64,000 nt of DNA. Source: an uncultured Bacteroidales bacterium. Its GTDB lineage: Bacteria > Bacteroidota > Bacteroidia > Bacteroidales > UBA11471. The notes under the pieces were generated by a model, which was not told the origin of the DNA, made no database searches, and saw only the letters and a list, made by a program, of their open reading frames with translations. Position numbers and translations under genes: made by a program. The DNA lies in the NCBI GenBank assembly GCA_947589325.1, contig CANQAM010000003.1, positions 80,959 through 144,958 of the forward strand. Direction: 5' to 3'. Numbering within the stretch: position 1 is the stretch's first letter; every line of letters starts with the position of its first letter. Shown one piece after another: positions 35,530 to 45,751 of this stretch.

Positions 35530-37164
35530 ATGGCAACAAAACCGTTCAAGTATCAGGAAATGTTCCCGATGGGAAAAGACACGACCGAGTATTACCTGCT
35601 CACGAAAGAGTATGTGTCGGTCGAAAAATTCGGGGACAAGGAAATTCTAAAAGTGGAGCCGGAGGCTCTTACCCGTCTGGCGAATGCCGCCATGCGCGAC
35701 GTGTCGTTTCTTTTGCGGCGCGAACACAATCTGAAAGTCGCCCGAATATTGGACGACCCCGAAGCCAGCGACAACGACAAGTATGTGGCATTGACCATGC
35801 TGCGCAACGCCGAGGTGGCTTGCAAAGGGCGGCTGCCCTTCTGTCAGGACACCGGCACCGCTATCGTCGTGGGCAAGAAAGGACAGCAGGTATGGACGGG
35901 AGGCGGCGACGAAGAGGCGCTCTCGCTCGGCATTTACAAAACCTATACCGAAGAGAATCTCCGCTACTCGCAGAACGCTCCGCTCGATATGTACCGCGAG
36001 GTGAACACGGGCTGCAACCTCCCCGCACAAATCGACCTTTTCGCTGTCGATGGCATGGAATACAAATTCCTGTTCATGGCAAAGGGCGGCGGCTCTGCCA
36101 ACAAAACCTACCTCTATCAGGAAACGAAGGCGCTCATCACGCCCGACAAGCTCGTCAATTTCCTCGTCGAAAAAATGAAAACGCTCGGTACGGCAGCCTG
36201 CCCGCCCTACCACGTGGCTTTCGTCATCGGCGGCACTTCGGCGGAGATGAATCTCAAAACCGTGAAACTCGCCTCTGCCAAATATTACGACAACCTGCCC
36301 ACTTCGGGCAATGAATTGGGACACGCTTTCCGCGACATCGAGCTCGAAAAGACGGTTTTGCGCGCCGCGCAGGAGTCGGGCATCGGCGCCCAGTTCGGCG
36401 GCAAATATTTCGCCCACGACATACGCATCATACGCCTGCCGCGCCACGGTGCCTCCTGCCCCGTAGGCTTGGGCGTTTCCTGTTCGGCCGACCGCAACAT
36501 CAAGGCGAAAATCACCCGCGAGGGTCTTTGGGTCGAGCGGCTCGACGACCACCCGGGCGAGCTTATCCCCGAAGCCCTGCGCCGCGCCGGCGAGGGCAAT
36601 GCCGTGCGGATAGACCTGAACCGCCCCATGCCGGAAATTCTTGCCGAACTTACCAAATATCCCGTCGCCACGCGCCTCTCGCTCAACGGTACGATTATCG
36701 TCGGCCGCGACATCGCTCACGCCAAAATCAAAGAGCGTCTCGATGCCGGCGAGGAAATGCCGCAGTACCTCAAAGAGCACCCCATTTACTACGCCGGTCC
36801 CGCCAAGACGCCCGCCGGCATGGCATCGGGCTCGTTCGGTCCCACGACCGCCGGTCGCATGGACCCCTATGTCGATTTGTTCCAAAGCCGCGGCGGCTCG
36901 ATGATTATGATTGCCAAAGGCAACCGCAGCCGGCAGGTTACCGATGCCTGCCGCAAGCACGGCGGTTTCTATCTCGGAAGCATCGGCGGTCCGGCTGCCA
37001 TTCTGGCGCAGAACAGCATCAAAAAGGTCGAGTGCCTCGAATATCCCGAGCTGGGCATGGAGGCGATTTGGAAAATCGAGGTCGAAAACTTCCCCGCTTT
37101 CATTCTTGTCGATGACAAGGGCAACGACTTTTTCGAACAGATAAAGCCACTGTGTCTTAAATAG
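35530..37164 (+). CDS. class I (iron-sulfur) fumarate hydratase
   Basis: A 544-residue enzyme interconverting fumarate and malate, part of the reductive succinate pathway used in fermentation by Bacteroidales. The [4Fe-4S] ligands fall exactly where they do in E. coli FumA: Cys105 in L-P-F-C-Q-D-T-G-T, Cys224 and Cys318 in G-V-S-C-S-A-D. Length is typical. ATG at 35530 is chosen from the promoter position. The gene is monocistronic, between the island and the xylanase, with its own promoter and terminator. Confidence 0.93.
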   Translation: MATKPFKYQEMFPMGKDTTEYYLLTKEYVSVEKFGDKEILKVEPEALTRLANAAMRDVSFLLRREHNLKVARILDDPEASDNDKYVALTMLRNAEVACKGRLPFCQDTGTAIVVGKKGQQVWTGGGDEEALSLGIYKTYTEENLRYSQNAPLDMYREVNTGCNLPAQIDLFAVDGMEYKFLFMAKGGGSANKTYLYQETKALITPDKLVNFLVEKMKTLGTAACPPYHVAFVIGGTSAEMNLKTVKLASAKYYDNLPTSGNELGHAFRDIELEKTVLRAAQESGIGAQFGGKYFAHDIRIIRLPRHGASCPVGLGVSCSADRNIKAKITREGLWVERLDDHPGELIPEALRRAGEGNAVRIDLNRPMPEILAELTKYPVATRLSLNGTIIVGRDIAHAKIKERLDAGEEMPQYLKEHPIYYAGPAKTPAGMASGSFGPTTAGRMDPYVDLFQSRGGSMIMIAKGNRSRQVTDACRKHGGFYLGSIGGPAAILAQNSIKKVECLEYPELGMEAIWKIEVENFPAFILVDDKGNDFFEQIKPLCLK

Positions 37165-37182
37165 TTACAGCGCTCTCCCGCA

Positions 37183-37220
37183 GCAAACTCCCGAAAATTC
37201 TTCTTCGGGAGTTTGCTTTT
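37183..37220 (+). terminator. terminator of the fumarase gene
   Basis: A perfect 13-bp stem, GCAAACTCCCGAA / TTCGGGAGTTTGC, with an 8-nt loop and TTTT. The 3' arm contains the TTTG that serves as the -33 box of the next promoter. Confidence 0.9.
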
Positions 37221-37243
37221 AACATATTAAATCCGTACTTTTG
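37212..37243 (+). promoter_or_regulatory. promoter of the GH10 xylanase gene
   Basis: TTTG (37212-37215), 20-nt spacer, TACTTTTG (37236-37243), both perfect. The -33 box lies inside the terminator stem of the preceding gene. The leader is about 60 nt. Confidence 0.8.
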
Positions 37244-37311
37244 TTTACGGATTAGACGAATTATTATATTCTCTGCAACAGAATATTCACCTTAAATCAA
37301 AAAATAATACT

Positions 37312-39072
37312 ATGAAAAAAATCTGTTTTCTGGCAGTTTTGTTATCCTTGTTTACCGCTTTACCTGCCGAAGAATATCTTTTGTACGATTTCGAAAATTA
37401 TGAAATCGGCACGAAGTTTAATTTGAAAAATGTGCCTGGTAGACCCGTCGGAGAGGGGTCGTATGCTGTTGTGGCAGCCGACCCTACCGACAGCAATAAT
37501 AAAGTGCTTCATGTATTGTTGGTAAATTCATGGGATACCTATCCGGAATATCCCCTTCCCGACGGATTCACGGCAGCCGATTTCTGCACTTATCAGAGTG
37601 TGGCTTTTTCGCTTTATCGCCCGCAGGTGCTTCCGAAAAACAACGATTATATGCAGACGGCGGTATGGTTAGGCGATAAGAAAGTTTATCAGGAAGAACA
37701 CCCGAATTATCCTGATCAAGGTCCGCGTGATACGTGGCTTGAAAAACGCTACGCTTTTACGCCGGTGGAAACAGAGGCTTCCAATTTTTTGCTGGGGCTT
37801 CACTCCGATAATATGGAGTATTATCTCGACAATATACGCCTTGTCCGTGCGGAGAAGGGGTACGACTATACCGACGAAACGCAGACCCTGCGCTATTATG
37901 TGGAGAAGTGCGGCAACGGCAAGCACATCGGCGTAGCCACGCCTTCCAGTTGGAAAAATGTGATCGATCTGAATAATGACCTTCACGATATGAGCCAAAC
38001 CGTTTTCCGCAATTTCAATATGGTAGTGGCAGAAGACAATATGAAATTCGCGTACATCGAACCCTCGCAAGGCAACTTTGAATTCGGATATACCGATGCG
38101 CTGGTCGCTTTTGCCGAGCGGCACGGCATGGAAGTGCGCGGACACACCCTTTGCTGGCACAAGCAGTTGCCGGACTGGGTAACGACGAGTGAAGATAGGA
38201 ACAGCCACAACTATTCGAGCGACTCATTGTTGTCGATACTCCGCAACCATATCACGACCATTGTTTCCCGCTACAAGGGGCAAATTGCCGAGTGGGACGT
38301 GGTGAACGAATGTCTTGCCGACGATCAGGGAAATCTTCGAAATCCGGCGAATAAGGATAAGTATTTTTTGAGACCTTCGGTGTGGAGCAAGGGAATAGGC
38401 GCTAAATTGGAGTGGAGCTATGACAACACCGGCGGCGATTTCATCGATTCGGCTTTTTTCTATGCCCATCGCGCCGACCCCGATGCCAAACTCTTTCTCA
38501 ACGATTACGGCGTAGAGTGTGGGGGCCGTAAGGCTGATGCCTATTACAATCTGGCAAAACATCTGATAGAAAAAAAGATCCCTATTCACGGCGTAGGACT
38601 TCAATGTCATTTCGATGCAGGAGTACTCGATTCTGCCGGATTGGTAAGGCAGATACAACGTTTCCAAGAGTTGGGATTGGAAGTCGTCATTACCGAGTTG
38701 GATATAGCCTCTTCCGGCAAGCAGGCTGATGAGTTCCGGACGATTGCAAATATTTTCATGGAACAGGAAAATTGCTCGAATATGGTGTTGTGGGGCGTTT
38801 CCGACCGCGACTCGTGGCGGAATAGTTCACCATTGCTTTTCGATGCCGATTTGGCAGCCAAGCCCGCTTTCTTTGCCGTGCGCGATGCCTTGAAAAGGCA
38901 GTATGTATTGTCGGTCGCACCGGTGCCGAACGACGCCCGCCCGCAATCGCCATACGTCGATGTCTATAACCTCGCGGGGCAGAAGATTGCATCGGGCATG
39001 CGTCGGGAAAGTGTGAATTTCCTGCCGACAGGTATCTATATCGTCGATGGCGAGAAAGTCATGGTGAGATAA
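37312..39072 (+). CDS. secreted GH10 endo-1,4-beta-xylanase with binding domain and sorting domain
   Basis: A 586-residue exported enzyme that hydrolyses internal xylan bonds. Signal peptide 1-19; residues 22-180 form a jelly-roll domain resembling CBM4/9/22 modules; residues 190-530 are the GH10 barrel with acid/base Glu333 in W-D-V-V-N-E and nucleophile Glu462 in V-I-T-E-L-D. The last 45 residues (V-Y-N-L-A-G-Q-K-I-A-S ... P-T-G-I-Y-I-V) resemble a type A sorting domain of the type IX secretion system. It is monocistronic, with no SusC/SusD pair nearby. Confidence 0.92.
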   Translation: MKKICFLAVLLSLFTALPAEEYLLYDFENYEIGTKFNLKNVPGRPVGEGSYAVVAADPTDSNNKVLHVLLVNSWDTYPEYPLPDGFTAADFCTYQSVAFSLYRPQVLPKNNDYMQTAVWLGDKKVYQEEHPNYPDQGPRDTWLEKRYAFTPVETEASNFLLGLHSDNMEYYLDNIRLVRAEKGYDYTDETQTLRYYVEKCGNGKHIGVATPSSWKNVIDLNNDLHDMSQTVFRNFNMVVAEDNMKFAYIEPSQGNFEFGYTDALVAFAERHGMEVRGHTLCWHKQLPDWVTTSEDRNSHNYSSDSLLSILRNHITTIVSRYKGQIAEWDVVNECLADDQGNLRNPANKDKYFLRPSVWSKGIGAKLEWSYDNTGGDFIDSAFFYAHRADPDAKLFLNDYGVECGGRKADAYYNLAKHLIEKKIPIHGVGLQCHFDAGVLDSAGLVRQIQRFQELGLEVVITELDIASSGKQADEFRTIANIFMEQENCSNMVLWGVSDRDSWRNSSPLLFDADLAAKPAFFAVRDALKRQYVLSVAPVPNDARPQSPYVDVYNLAGQKIASGMRRESVNFLPTGIYIVDGEKVMVR

Positions 39073-39090
39073 AAACTGCTTTTATATGAC

Positions 39091-39119
39091 AAAAGAGCCG
39101 CGCACTGCGCGGCTCTTTT
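39091..39119. terminator. bidirectional terminator between xylanase and lipoprotein genes
   Basis: A perfect 13-bp stem AAAAGAGCCGCGC / GCGCGGCTCTTTT with a 3-nt loop, A-rich on one side and T-rich on the other. It serves the convergent genes ending at 39072 and 39138. Confidence 0.92.
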
Positions 39120-39137
39120 GTTTTCCATGAAGGCGGA

Positions 39138-40112
39138 TTATCGCTTGATGAGTTCGAGTCCGAGCGCGAATCCGGTCGTAGCGCTCCAATATTTGCCGAA
39201 CTGGTCGAAGAGAATGGCGGCACCCTGAGCTTCGGCGGGGACGATGCCGGCGCCGATAAGCGCGTTCCAAACGATTTGCAGGTCGGAGGTCATTACGGGG
39301 TCGCCCCACCAATCGGTCTCGCCCGTCGCGCGCGGGGTAAGCAGGTTGTCGAATGCCGTTTTGTCGAGATAGAGGCAGGTGTGTCCGTCGTCCGCAAACT
39401 TCGTCTGCAAGGGGATTCCCTTTTTCAGCCACTCTTGCAGCTGCGATACGGTGGCATCCTGTATGCCTTTCACGCTTTCGCCGAGAAACGAAGCTGCCAG
39501 TTCTTTCACCGCTGCCGGCTCTCTGTTCAATACCGATTCTATCGTCAGGTATAGCGCTTCGGCGGTTACCGCATCGGTTTTGAGGGCGATGATTTCTTTC
39601 AGGTCGAGCGTTACGAGCACCGTTCCGTTCGATACGCTCCATCGGGCGAGATTCTTGGGCGAATCGACAAAGCCGCTTCGGACAAAATTTTTCGTAACGT
39701 CATCGGTGCCGGGGAAGCCGTTTCCGAGAAAAACACTGAGGAACGACGTCATGTCGATGTCCTTTATCGCCGGCTCTTCGACGTAGGCGATACTCATGCC
39801 GCCGTCGGCGTCGAGCGTGATGCCGTTCATCGTCTGGGGCAGCAGGGCGCCGCCGGCATAGCGCAGCACCGCAGCCAGAAATTCGGGGTAGCGGTCGTCG
39901 CCCGTAAATTGCCAATCGACGTATGCGCCGCCCTTCACCGGTACGTTGACGGTTTCTGTTCCGTTCAGCTCCGCAGGGGCGGTCGTGTAGTCGGCAAATC
40001 GATAACTTCCGCTCAGGACTTCGACTTCGTGCGAGGGCTTGTGGTTGTCGTGGCAGGCGGTGAACACCGTCGCGCAGGCAAGGGCAATGCCCCAAAATAG
40101 AATCTTTTTCAT
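39138..40112 (-). CDS. Bacteroidales lipoprotein, possibly DUF4925
   Basis: A 324-residue exported lipoprotein with lipobox F-T-A-C (Cys20). Residues 30-120 are beta-rich (G-S-Y-R-F-A-D-Y-T-T-A-P) and 120-320 mixed, with a long helix around 190-235. The overall plan, a small N-terminal beta domain with a tail ending G-F-A-L-G-L-E-L-I-K-R, reminds me of the DUF4925 family of gut Bacteroidales; the assignment is a guess. It stands alone between two convergent terminators. No catalytic motif seen. Confidence 0.7.
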   Translation of the reverse strand: MKKILFWGIALACATVFTACHDNHKPSHEVEVLSGSYRFADYTTAPAELNGTETVNVPVKGGAYVDWQFTGDDRYPEFLAAVLRYAGGALLPQTMNGITLDADGGMSIAYVEEPAIKDIDMTSFLSVFLGNGFPGTDDVTKNFVRSGFVDSPKNLARWSVSNGTVLVTLDLKEIIALKTDAVTAEALYLTIESVLNREPAAVKELAASFLGESVKGIQDATVSQLQEWLKKGIPLQTKFADDGHTCLYLDKTAFDNLLTPRATGETDWWGDPVMTSDLQIVWNALIGAGIVPAEAQGAAILFDQFGKYWSATTGFALGLELIKR

Positions 40113-40246
40113 AACAAATAGGATAGGTTAAAATGGTTGTTTCGGCGGTAAAGATAGGAAAATGCTTTTGCCGGTGCGGTATTTTGCCGGCAAATCGTTT
40201 CATAAAAAACCGTAAAGACTGTTCCCGATAGCAAAATGATAAACGA

Positions 40247-40281
40247 CAAAACCCTTTCCCGATAAGCGGGAAAGGGTTTTG
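40247..40281. terminator. terminator of the pectate lyase gene
   Basis: A perfect 15-bp stem, CAAAACCCTTTCCCG / CGGGAAAGGGTTTTG, with a 5-nt loop. It is 22 bp past the PL1 stop on the minus strand, with A-rich sequence on the outer side. The rest of the 40113-40303 gap shows no gene. Confidence 0.85.
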
Positions 40282-40303
40282 TTTCAGCGAAATCGACAGG
40301 CGT

Positions 40304-42679
40304 TTATTCTTTTATCAGACGCAAGGCCTGTACGCCGCTGTCGGTGGTGATGCGGCAGAGGTAGGCTCCCGCAGCTGCCTGTGCAAGCGGCAGGGTGCAT
40401 GAGTGCTCTCCGGCGGGCCGGTACGACCGCTCGGCGTATATCTGTCTGCCGGTGATGGAGAATACCTCGATGACGACGGTCGATGCCTTGTCGGTCGAGT
40501 AGGTGAGCACGGCATCACCTTTCACGGGGTTGGGGGCGATGCGGGCATCGAGCCGCTGAACTGCCGGTGCCGTTATACCCGAAACGTTTTCTTTCGTGCC
40601 GGTGCGCACATAGAATGTTACGTCTTTGTAGGCAATCGTGTATTTGAGGCTACTCAATCCGGATTCCGGATAAGGCAGGAATCGCATGACGAATGGTTTG
40701 CCGGGCTCTATTGTTACCGGTTTCTCCATAGGGTATGCAAAATGTTGGAAAGCATCGCGTGTCGGCTTTATGTTGGAATAGAAATATCTTGAAGTCAGCA
40801 GCGACTCCTGCGTGTCGTATATGGCAGAGAAGTACATTTTATCGGTACCCATGCTTTTGGCATCGAACGTAATGGAATCGACAGCCATATAGTAATCGCC
40901 TTGCGGTGCGAGGGTGTATTGGAGGTATATGGTGTCGTTTTCACCGCCGTTGTTTATCCAGTAATCGGTTCCGTATCGTTGATAGCCGCCATTGGTTTGA
41001 TATAACAATCCGTTGAGCGACAGATTTGTGGCAATGTTTTCGGGAGCTGTATTGGCGGTTTCGTCGATGGCTGCCATTGTCCATTGTACAAGCGCCGGCG
41101 TGCCGCCGTTGAGCACAAGCCCGTTGTCGTCGGGTTCGTAGCTTTCGCCCGAGTTATAATAATCGGCATCGGTGTAGACCGGTTGTTCGTATTCGGGATA
41201 AAATTCGTCGATGCTGCTCTTTGCGTCAGCTGTGCCGTCCTTCATGATGTCTTCGACGAGGCTGTTCATATAGACTTCTATTGCCGTGTAGCCGCGCGCA
41301 TCGGGAAATTCTTTGGCGGCATCGCTTATGTCGTCGGGTTTCAGCCCGTTGGCGCGCTCCCATGCGTCGGGTATGCCGTCGTTGTCGTTATCGCGGAGAC
41401 GGGGTGCGGTATTATATTTGATATACCCCTCGACGTCGGTTTGGCTGTCGATGATGCCGAGAGTGCTGCCGTTGGAGCCTTCGAAGGTATAAGTGCCGTT
41501 CTCGGTTTCCATGACGATGCGCGAGTCGATAACATCGCGTGCGTATGAGGCGCCTACATAGGCAAGTACCTTTTCGTAAGCCGTTTGTGCGGTGTGCTGG
41601 GAGATAAGTGCTGTTTCGAAAGGTGCCGTCGATTTAATGGCATTTATACCTCCGTCCGGAGTACCGTTGGGGTGTATGCCTTTCCAGTTGTCGGCGTTGG
41701 TGCTGACAATGTTGTTCATGCTCGTTTTGTTGCTTTGTATCTGCGGGCAGGTGTTGTCGAAGTAATTCCCCGCTACGTAGAATTTGCCCCATACGCCAAC
41801 GGGATTTTTATTTTCCCCGTTGTCGCCGTTCGGTGAAAAGATGCGGTGTACGAGGTCCGATTTGGTAGCCGTCGAGGGGCCCGGCTTGTAGTAGTTGTTG
41901 ATAAAGTTGTACGAGCCTCCTTCGCCGGCATAGCCGCCGTTGGTAGGTCCCCAGTTGTAGAATACGTTGTTGCGCAAATCCACTTTTTCATCTTCGGGTC
42001 GGGCGGTGTAGCGGCTGCCGCACAGACGCGGCGTCCGGCTCGTATGGTGTGCCATCATGTTGTGGTGGAACGTGGCGCCTTCGCCTCCCCAGATGCCGCC
42101 GTACCCGTGATTGCCTTTCACGTGTACCGAACGACTGAGGCTTTCGCTGATAAGGCACCATTGCATGGTAAATTCTTTGTTGCCGTAGAACGAAGCGCAT
42201 TCGTCGGTGCACCAACTCATCGTGCAGTGGTCGATGATGACGCCTGTGCGGTTGGTGCCGCCCATGGCATCGTCTTCGCTTTTGGCTTCATCGCCCATAC
42301 GGCAGCGGATAAAGCGCACGATCACGTTGTCGGCATCCACGTACACATTGTAATTTTTGATGCAGATGCCGTCGCCCGGAGCGGTCTGTCCGGCGATGGT
42401 TATGTTTCCGCTGTTTATGCTTAGTCTGCTTTTCAATTCGATAGTGCCTGAGACATCGAAGACGACGGTGCGCGCACCGCTTTGGGTTACCGCCCACCGC
42501 AGTGAGCCTTCGCCGCTGTCGTTGAGATTGGTAACGTGAAGTATTTTTCCGCCGCGTCCGCCCGTTACGTAGCGACCGTAACCTTCGGCTCCCGGAAATG
42601 CCGGCAGCCGGAAATTATCGGTTTGGGCGATGGCGAGATGCGCACAAAGGCACAAGAAAAAGGTAATGATTTTCTTCAT
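40304..42679 (-). CDS. secreted PL1-type pectate lyase with sorting domain
   Basis: A 791-residue exported beta-helix enzyme. Signal peptide 1-18. Residues 22-390 are the lyase: A-F-P-G-A-E-G-Y-G opens the domain, and [10 protein letters not shown] is the PL1 core strand. Residues 440-475 hold a calcium-binding [12 protein letters not shown] stretch, common in bacterial pectate lyases. A second beta domain (about 550-710) may bind sugar. The end (residues 715-791, [10 protein letters not shown]) is a type A sorting-like domain. The ATG at 42679 starts the signal peptide; the longer frame is unlikely. No PUL genes adjoin. Confidence 0.9.
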   Translation of the reverse strand: MKKIITFFLCLCAHLAIAQTDNFRLPAFPGAEGYGRYVTGGRGGKILHVTNLNDSGEGSLRWAVTQSGARTVVFDVSGTIELKSRLSINSGNITIAGQTAPGDGICIKNYNVYVDADNVIVRFIRCRMGDEAKSEDDAMGGTNRTGVIIDHCTMSWCTDECASFYGNKEFTMQWCLISESLSRSVHVKGNHGYGGIWGGEGATFHHNMMAHHTSRTPRLCGSRYTARPEDEKVDLRNNVFYNWGPTNGGYAGEGGSYNFINNYYKPGPSTATKSDLVHRIFSPNGDNGENKNPVGVWGKFYVAGNYFDNTCPQIQSNKTSMNNIVSTNADNWKGIHPNGTPDGGINAIKSTAPFETALISQHTAQTAYEKVLAYVGASYARDVIDSRIVMETENGTYTFEGSNGSTLGIIDSQTDVEGYIKYNTAPRLRDNDNDGIPDAWERANGLKPDDISDAAKEFPDARGYTAIEVYMNSLVEDIMKDGTADAKSSIDEFYPEYEQPVYTDADYYNSGESYEPDDNGLVLNGGTPALVQWTMAAIDETANTAPENIATNLSLNGLLYQTNGGYQRYGTDYWINNGGENDTIYLQYTLAPQGDYYMAVDSITFDAKSMGTDKMYFSAIYDTQESLLTSRYFYSNIKPTRDAFQHFAYPMEKPVTIEPGKPFVMRFLPYPESGLSSLKYTIAYKDVTFYVRTGTKENVSGITAPAVQRLDARIAPNPVKGDAVLTYSTDKASTVVIEVFSITGRQIYAERSYRPAGEHSCTLPLAQAAAGAYLCRITTDSGVQALRLIKE

Positions 42680-42769
42680 GGTATATAGGATTTGTTGCAA
42701 AGAAATAAATTTTTTCCGAAATAAAAGAGGATTTATTTGACGGAAAAGGGGTAAAAATCGGTAAGGGGA

Positions 42770-42806
42770 CAAAAAAAATCGGCTGCCGAAACATCGGCAG
42801 CCGATT
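42770..42806 (-). terminator. terminator of nhaD
   Basis: A perfect 13-bp stem, AATCGGCTGCCGA / TCGGCAGCCGATT, 4-nt loop, followed on the minus strand by a run of T. It lies 24 bp past the nhaD stop. Confidence 0.9.
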
Positions 42807-42829
42807 CGGTAAGCGTATAACGTTTCGGA

Positions 42830-44242
42830 TTACATACCCAAGAGGGGTTTCAGGTATTCGGCTTCGACCACATACACGGCTGCACCTGCCAGATAACCGA
42901 TGAGCGCCAACAGGGAAATGTGTTTGAGATACCAACCGAAATTGATTTTTTCCAGTCCCATGGCAACCACGCCGGCAGCCGAACCGATGATGAGCATACT
43001 GCCGCCCACACCGGCACAGTAGGAGAGGAACTCCCAGAATACGCCGTCTTGTATGAAGTTGGCCATATAGCCTACGGTGCCCGGGTCGGAAATGGGATAC
43101 ATACCCATCGCCGCAGCTACCAGCGGCACGTTGTCGACAATGGAGGAGAGCAAGCCGAGCAAGATGTTGATGATGTAGACATTGTGCACTTCCTGATCTA
43201 ACCAGCCGGCTGCGCTGCCGAGAATGCCCGTTGCCTGCAATACGGCGACTGCCATCAAAATGCCGAGGAAGAAAAGTATCGTCGGCGTGTCGATGTGCGA
43301 GAGCACTTGGGGTACGCGGTGTTCCTGCGATTTCTCTATCAGCTTCGAGTTGTACATGATTTCGGTGAAAATCCAGAGTACCGACAGCGATATGAGAATG
43401 CCTACGAACGGCGGCAGGTGGGTAATGGCTTTGAAAATAGGCACGAAGATGAGACCGCCGACGCCGAGATAGAAAAGCGTCTTTTTCTCGCGGGCGGAGA
43501 TGAAGTCGCTGCGCGTTACGATGCGGTTGCCTTCGGGCAGCTCACCCGAGAGCATGCGGGTGGCGAAAAGCATCGGCACGAAGAGAGCCACCAAACTCGG
43601 CAGCAGGACAAATGCGATAAGCGCCGATGTCGTTACGTTGCCTTTCACCCACAGCATGATGGTGGTAATATCGCCGATAGGCGACCATGCACCGCCCGTG
43701 TTGGCGGCGATGACAATCATGCTGGCGTAAATCCAGCGCTCGTGCTGGTCGTTGATGAGCTTGCGCAGCAGCATGATCATGACGATGGTCGTGGTGAGGT
43801 TGTCGAGTACTGCCGACATGAAGAATGCGATGGGGCAGATAATCCACAGCAGTTTGCGTTTTTTGCGCGTGTTGATGTGGTCGGTGATGATGGAGAAGCC
43901 TCCGTGTATGTCGATAAGCTCGACAATGGTCATGGCACCGATCAGGAAGAACAGAATCTCGGAGATGTCGCCCATGTGCTCGATAATCTGCACATTGAGG
44001 ATAAATTCGAGACACTGGCGCGCCAGCGATTCCTGTTGCAGCGAAGCCGACGCCGAGGCAATGTATTCGTGGAGTTCTTCGCCGCTTACCGCCGGAACGA
44101 TAGATTCGGCGCCGAAAGCGTAGAGAACCCACAATAGCATGCCAAGCAGCAGCGCCGATGCCGTCTTGTCGATGCGCAACGGGTGTTCAAGGGCTATCGC
44201 CAGATAACCGATGATGAACAGCGTAACAATAGCTACTAACAT
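42830..44242 (-). CDS. nhaD: NhaD-type sodium/proton antiporter
   Basis: A 470-residue inner-membrane transporter with about 12 helices, of the ion-transporter superfamily. Diagnostic stretches are F-F-L-I-G-A-M-T-I-V-E-L-I-D, S-A-V-L-D-N-L-T-T-T and A-A-N-T-G-G-A-W-S-P-I-G-D near residues 85, 145 and 185, and a second inverted repeat half with S-S-I-V-D-N-V-P-L-V. It exports sodium in exchange for protons and helps internal pH. The gene has its own promoter and terminator. Confidence 0.9.
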   Translation of the reverse strand: MLVAIVTLFIIGYLAIALEHPLRIDKTASALLLGMLLWVLYAFGAESIVPAVSGEELHEYIASASASLQQESLARQCLEFILNVQIIEHMGDISEILFFLIGAMTIVELIDIHGGFSIITDHINTRKKRKLLWIICPIAFFMSAVLDNLTTTIVMIMLLRKLINDQHERWIYASMIVIAANTGGAWSPIGDITTIMLWVKGNVTTSALIAFVLLPSLVALFVPMLFATRMLSGELPEGNRIVTRSDFISAREKKTLFYLGVGGLIFVPIFKAITHLPPFVGILISLSVLWIFTEIMYNSKLIEKSQEHRVPQVLSHIDTPTILFFLGILMAVAVLQATGILGSAAGWLDQEVHNVYIINILLGLLSSIVDNVPLVAAAMGMYPISDPGTVGYMANFIQDGVFWEFLSYCAGVGGSMLIIGSAAGVVAMGLEKINFGWYLKHISLLALIGYLAGAAVYVVEAEYLKPLLGM

Positions 44243-44306
44243 GATAATTTAAGGTTTGAATGAATTGTTTTTGATAATGGTTGCAATGTCGTTTTTTTGC
44301 GACGGA

Positions 44307-44337
44307 CAAAGGTAATCAATTTCAATGAAATTGCAAA
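44307..44337 (-). promoter_or_regulatory. promoter of nhaD
   Basis: Minus strand: TTTG (44334-44337), 19-nt spacer, TACCTTTG (44307-44314). Both boxes are perfect. The leader is about 55-60 nt. Confidence 0.85.
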
Positions 44338-44399
44338 TGAATGGTAAAAACCGTTTTATTTTTTTCACTCGGTAACGAGCTGCCGCTGCTTTGTCGCGT

Positions 44400-45713
44400 C
44401 TATTTTTCACGCATGATGATGTTTATCGGCGTGCCCGAGAAATTCCATTTCGCACGTATCTGGTTCTCCAAAAAGCGCTTGTACGGTTCCTTGACCCACT
44501 GCGGCAGGTTGCAGAAGAAGATAAAGGTGGGTACGGGCGTTTCTTTGAGCTGGCTGACGTATTTTATTTTTACGTACTTGCCTTTGTTGGCGGGCGGCGG
44601 GAAGTTCTCGATAGCGGCGAGCATCTCCTCGTTGAGCCGTGCGGTGGGAATGTGGCGGCGCCGGTTTTTGTAGACCTCCGATGCGCTTTCGAGCACTTTG
44701 AATATGCGCTGCTTGGTGAGTGCCGAAGCATAGACAATCGGAAAATCGGTGAAGGGTGCGAGCCGCGCCCGAACGGCCTCCTCGAAAGTCTTAATGGCGC
44801 GCGGACTTTTCTCCTCGACGAGGTCCCATTTGTTGATGCACACGACTAATCCTTTTTTGTTTTTCTGTATCAGCGAGAAAATGTTGAGGTCTTGCGCCTC
44901 GATGCCCCGTGTGGCGTCGAGCATGAGTATGCACACGTCGGAGTTTTCGATAGCCCGTATGGAGCGTATGACGGAGTAATATTCGATGTCTTCGGTAACT
45001 TTCCCTTTTTTGCGGATACCGGCGGTATCGACGATGTAGAAGTCGAAGCCGAATTTGTTGTAACGCGAGTTTACCGAGTCGCGCGTGGTGCCGGCGATGT
45101 CGGTAACGATGTAGCGGTCTTCGCCGATGAAGGCGTTGATGATGGACGATTTGCCGACGTTCGGACGCCCGACGACCGCGAAGCGGGGTATGTTTTCATC
45201 GAGCGGCATCTCCTCTTTTTGCGGAAAACGGCGCACTACTTCGTCGAGTAAATCGCCTGTTCCCGAGCCGTTTATGGCGGATATGCAGAACGGGTCGCCC
45301 AGCCCGAGCGCATAAAATTCGGACGAGGCATAGAGCGATGCGTTGTTTTCCACCTTGTTGGCGACGAGCAGCACGGGTTTGTTGCTGCGGCGCAGTATGG
45401 CGGCAACCATGTCGTCGAGGTCGGTCGTGCCGTTCAGCGCATCGACCACGAAAAGTATCACGTCGGCTTCTTCGATGGCGATAGCCACCTGCTTGTTGAT
45501 TTCTCCTTCAAAAATGTCTTCGGAATTGACGACCCAACCTCCCGTATCGACGATTGAAAATTCGTGTCCCGTCCACTCCACTTTGCCGTATTGCCGGTCG
45601 CGGGTCGTGCCGGCTTCTTCGTTCACGATGGCTTGCCGGCTCTGTGTCAGGCGATTGAACAATGTCGATTTTCCTACATTCGGGCGGCCTACGATAGCTA
45701 CTAAATTTCCCAT
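44400..45713 (-). CDS. der: ribosome-assembly GTPase Der (EngA)
   Basis: A 437-residue protein with two tandem GTPase domains and a C-terminal KH-like domain. First P-loop [10 protein letters not shown] at residues 8-17; second at about 180, also [12 protein letters not shown] and N-K-V-E are G4 motifs. Der acts in 50S subunit maturation. It follows era after 38 bp on the same strand, a conserved arrangement in Bacteroidota. Confidence 0.96.
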   Translation of the reverse strand: MGNLVAIVGRPNVGKSTLFNRLTQSRQAIVNEEAGTTRDRQYGKVEWTGHEFSIVDTGGWVVNSEDIFEGEINKQVAIAIEEADVILFVVDALNGTTDLDDMVAAILRRSNKPVLLVANKVENNASLYASSEFYALGLGDPFCISAINGSGTGDLLDEVVRRFPQKEEMPLDENIPRFAVVGRPNVGKSSIINAFIGEDRYIVTDIAGTTRDSVNSRYNKFGFDFYIVDTAGIRKKGKVTEDIEYYSVIRSIRAIENSDVCILMLDATRGIEAQDLNIFSLIQKNKKGLVVCINKWDLVEEKSPRAIKTFEEAVRARLAPFTDFPIVYASALTKQRIFKVLESASEVYKNRRRHIPTARLNEEMLAAIENFPPPANKGKYVKIKYVSQLKETPVPTFIFFCNLPQWVKEPYKRFLENQIRAKWNFSGTPINIIMREK

Positions 45714-45751
45714 AGTTATCTATTTGTGTAAAAACAATTTACGCATTTTTT

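Noticed and set aside
40680-41550. Possible frameshift or internal start in the large pectate lyase
   Set aside because: The 791-residue frame is continuous through the beta-helix, calcium loop and sorting domain; alternative frames there are shadows.
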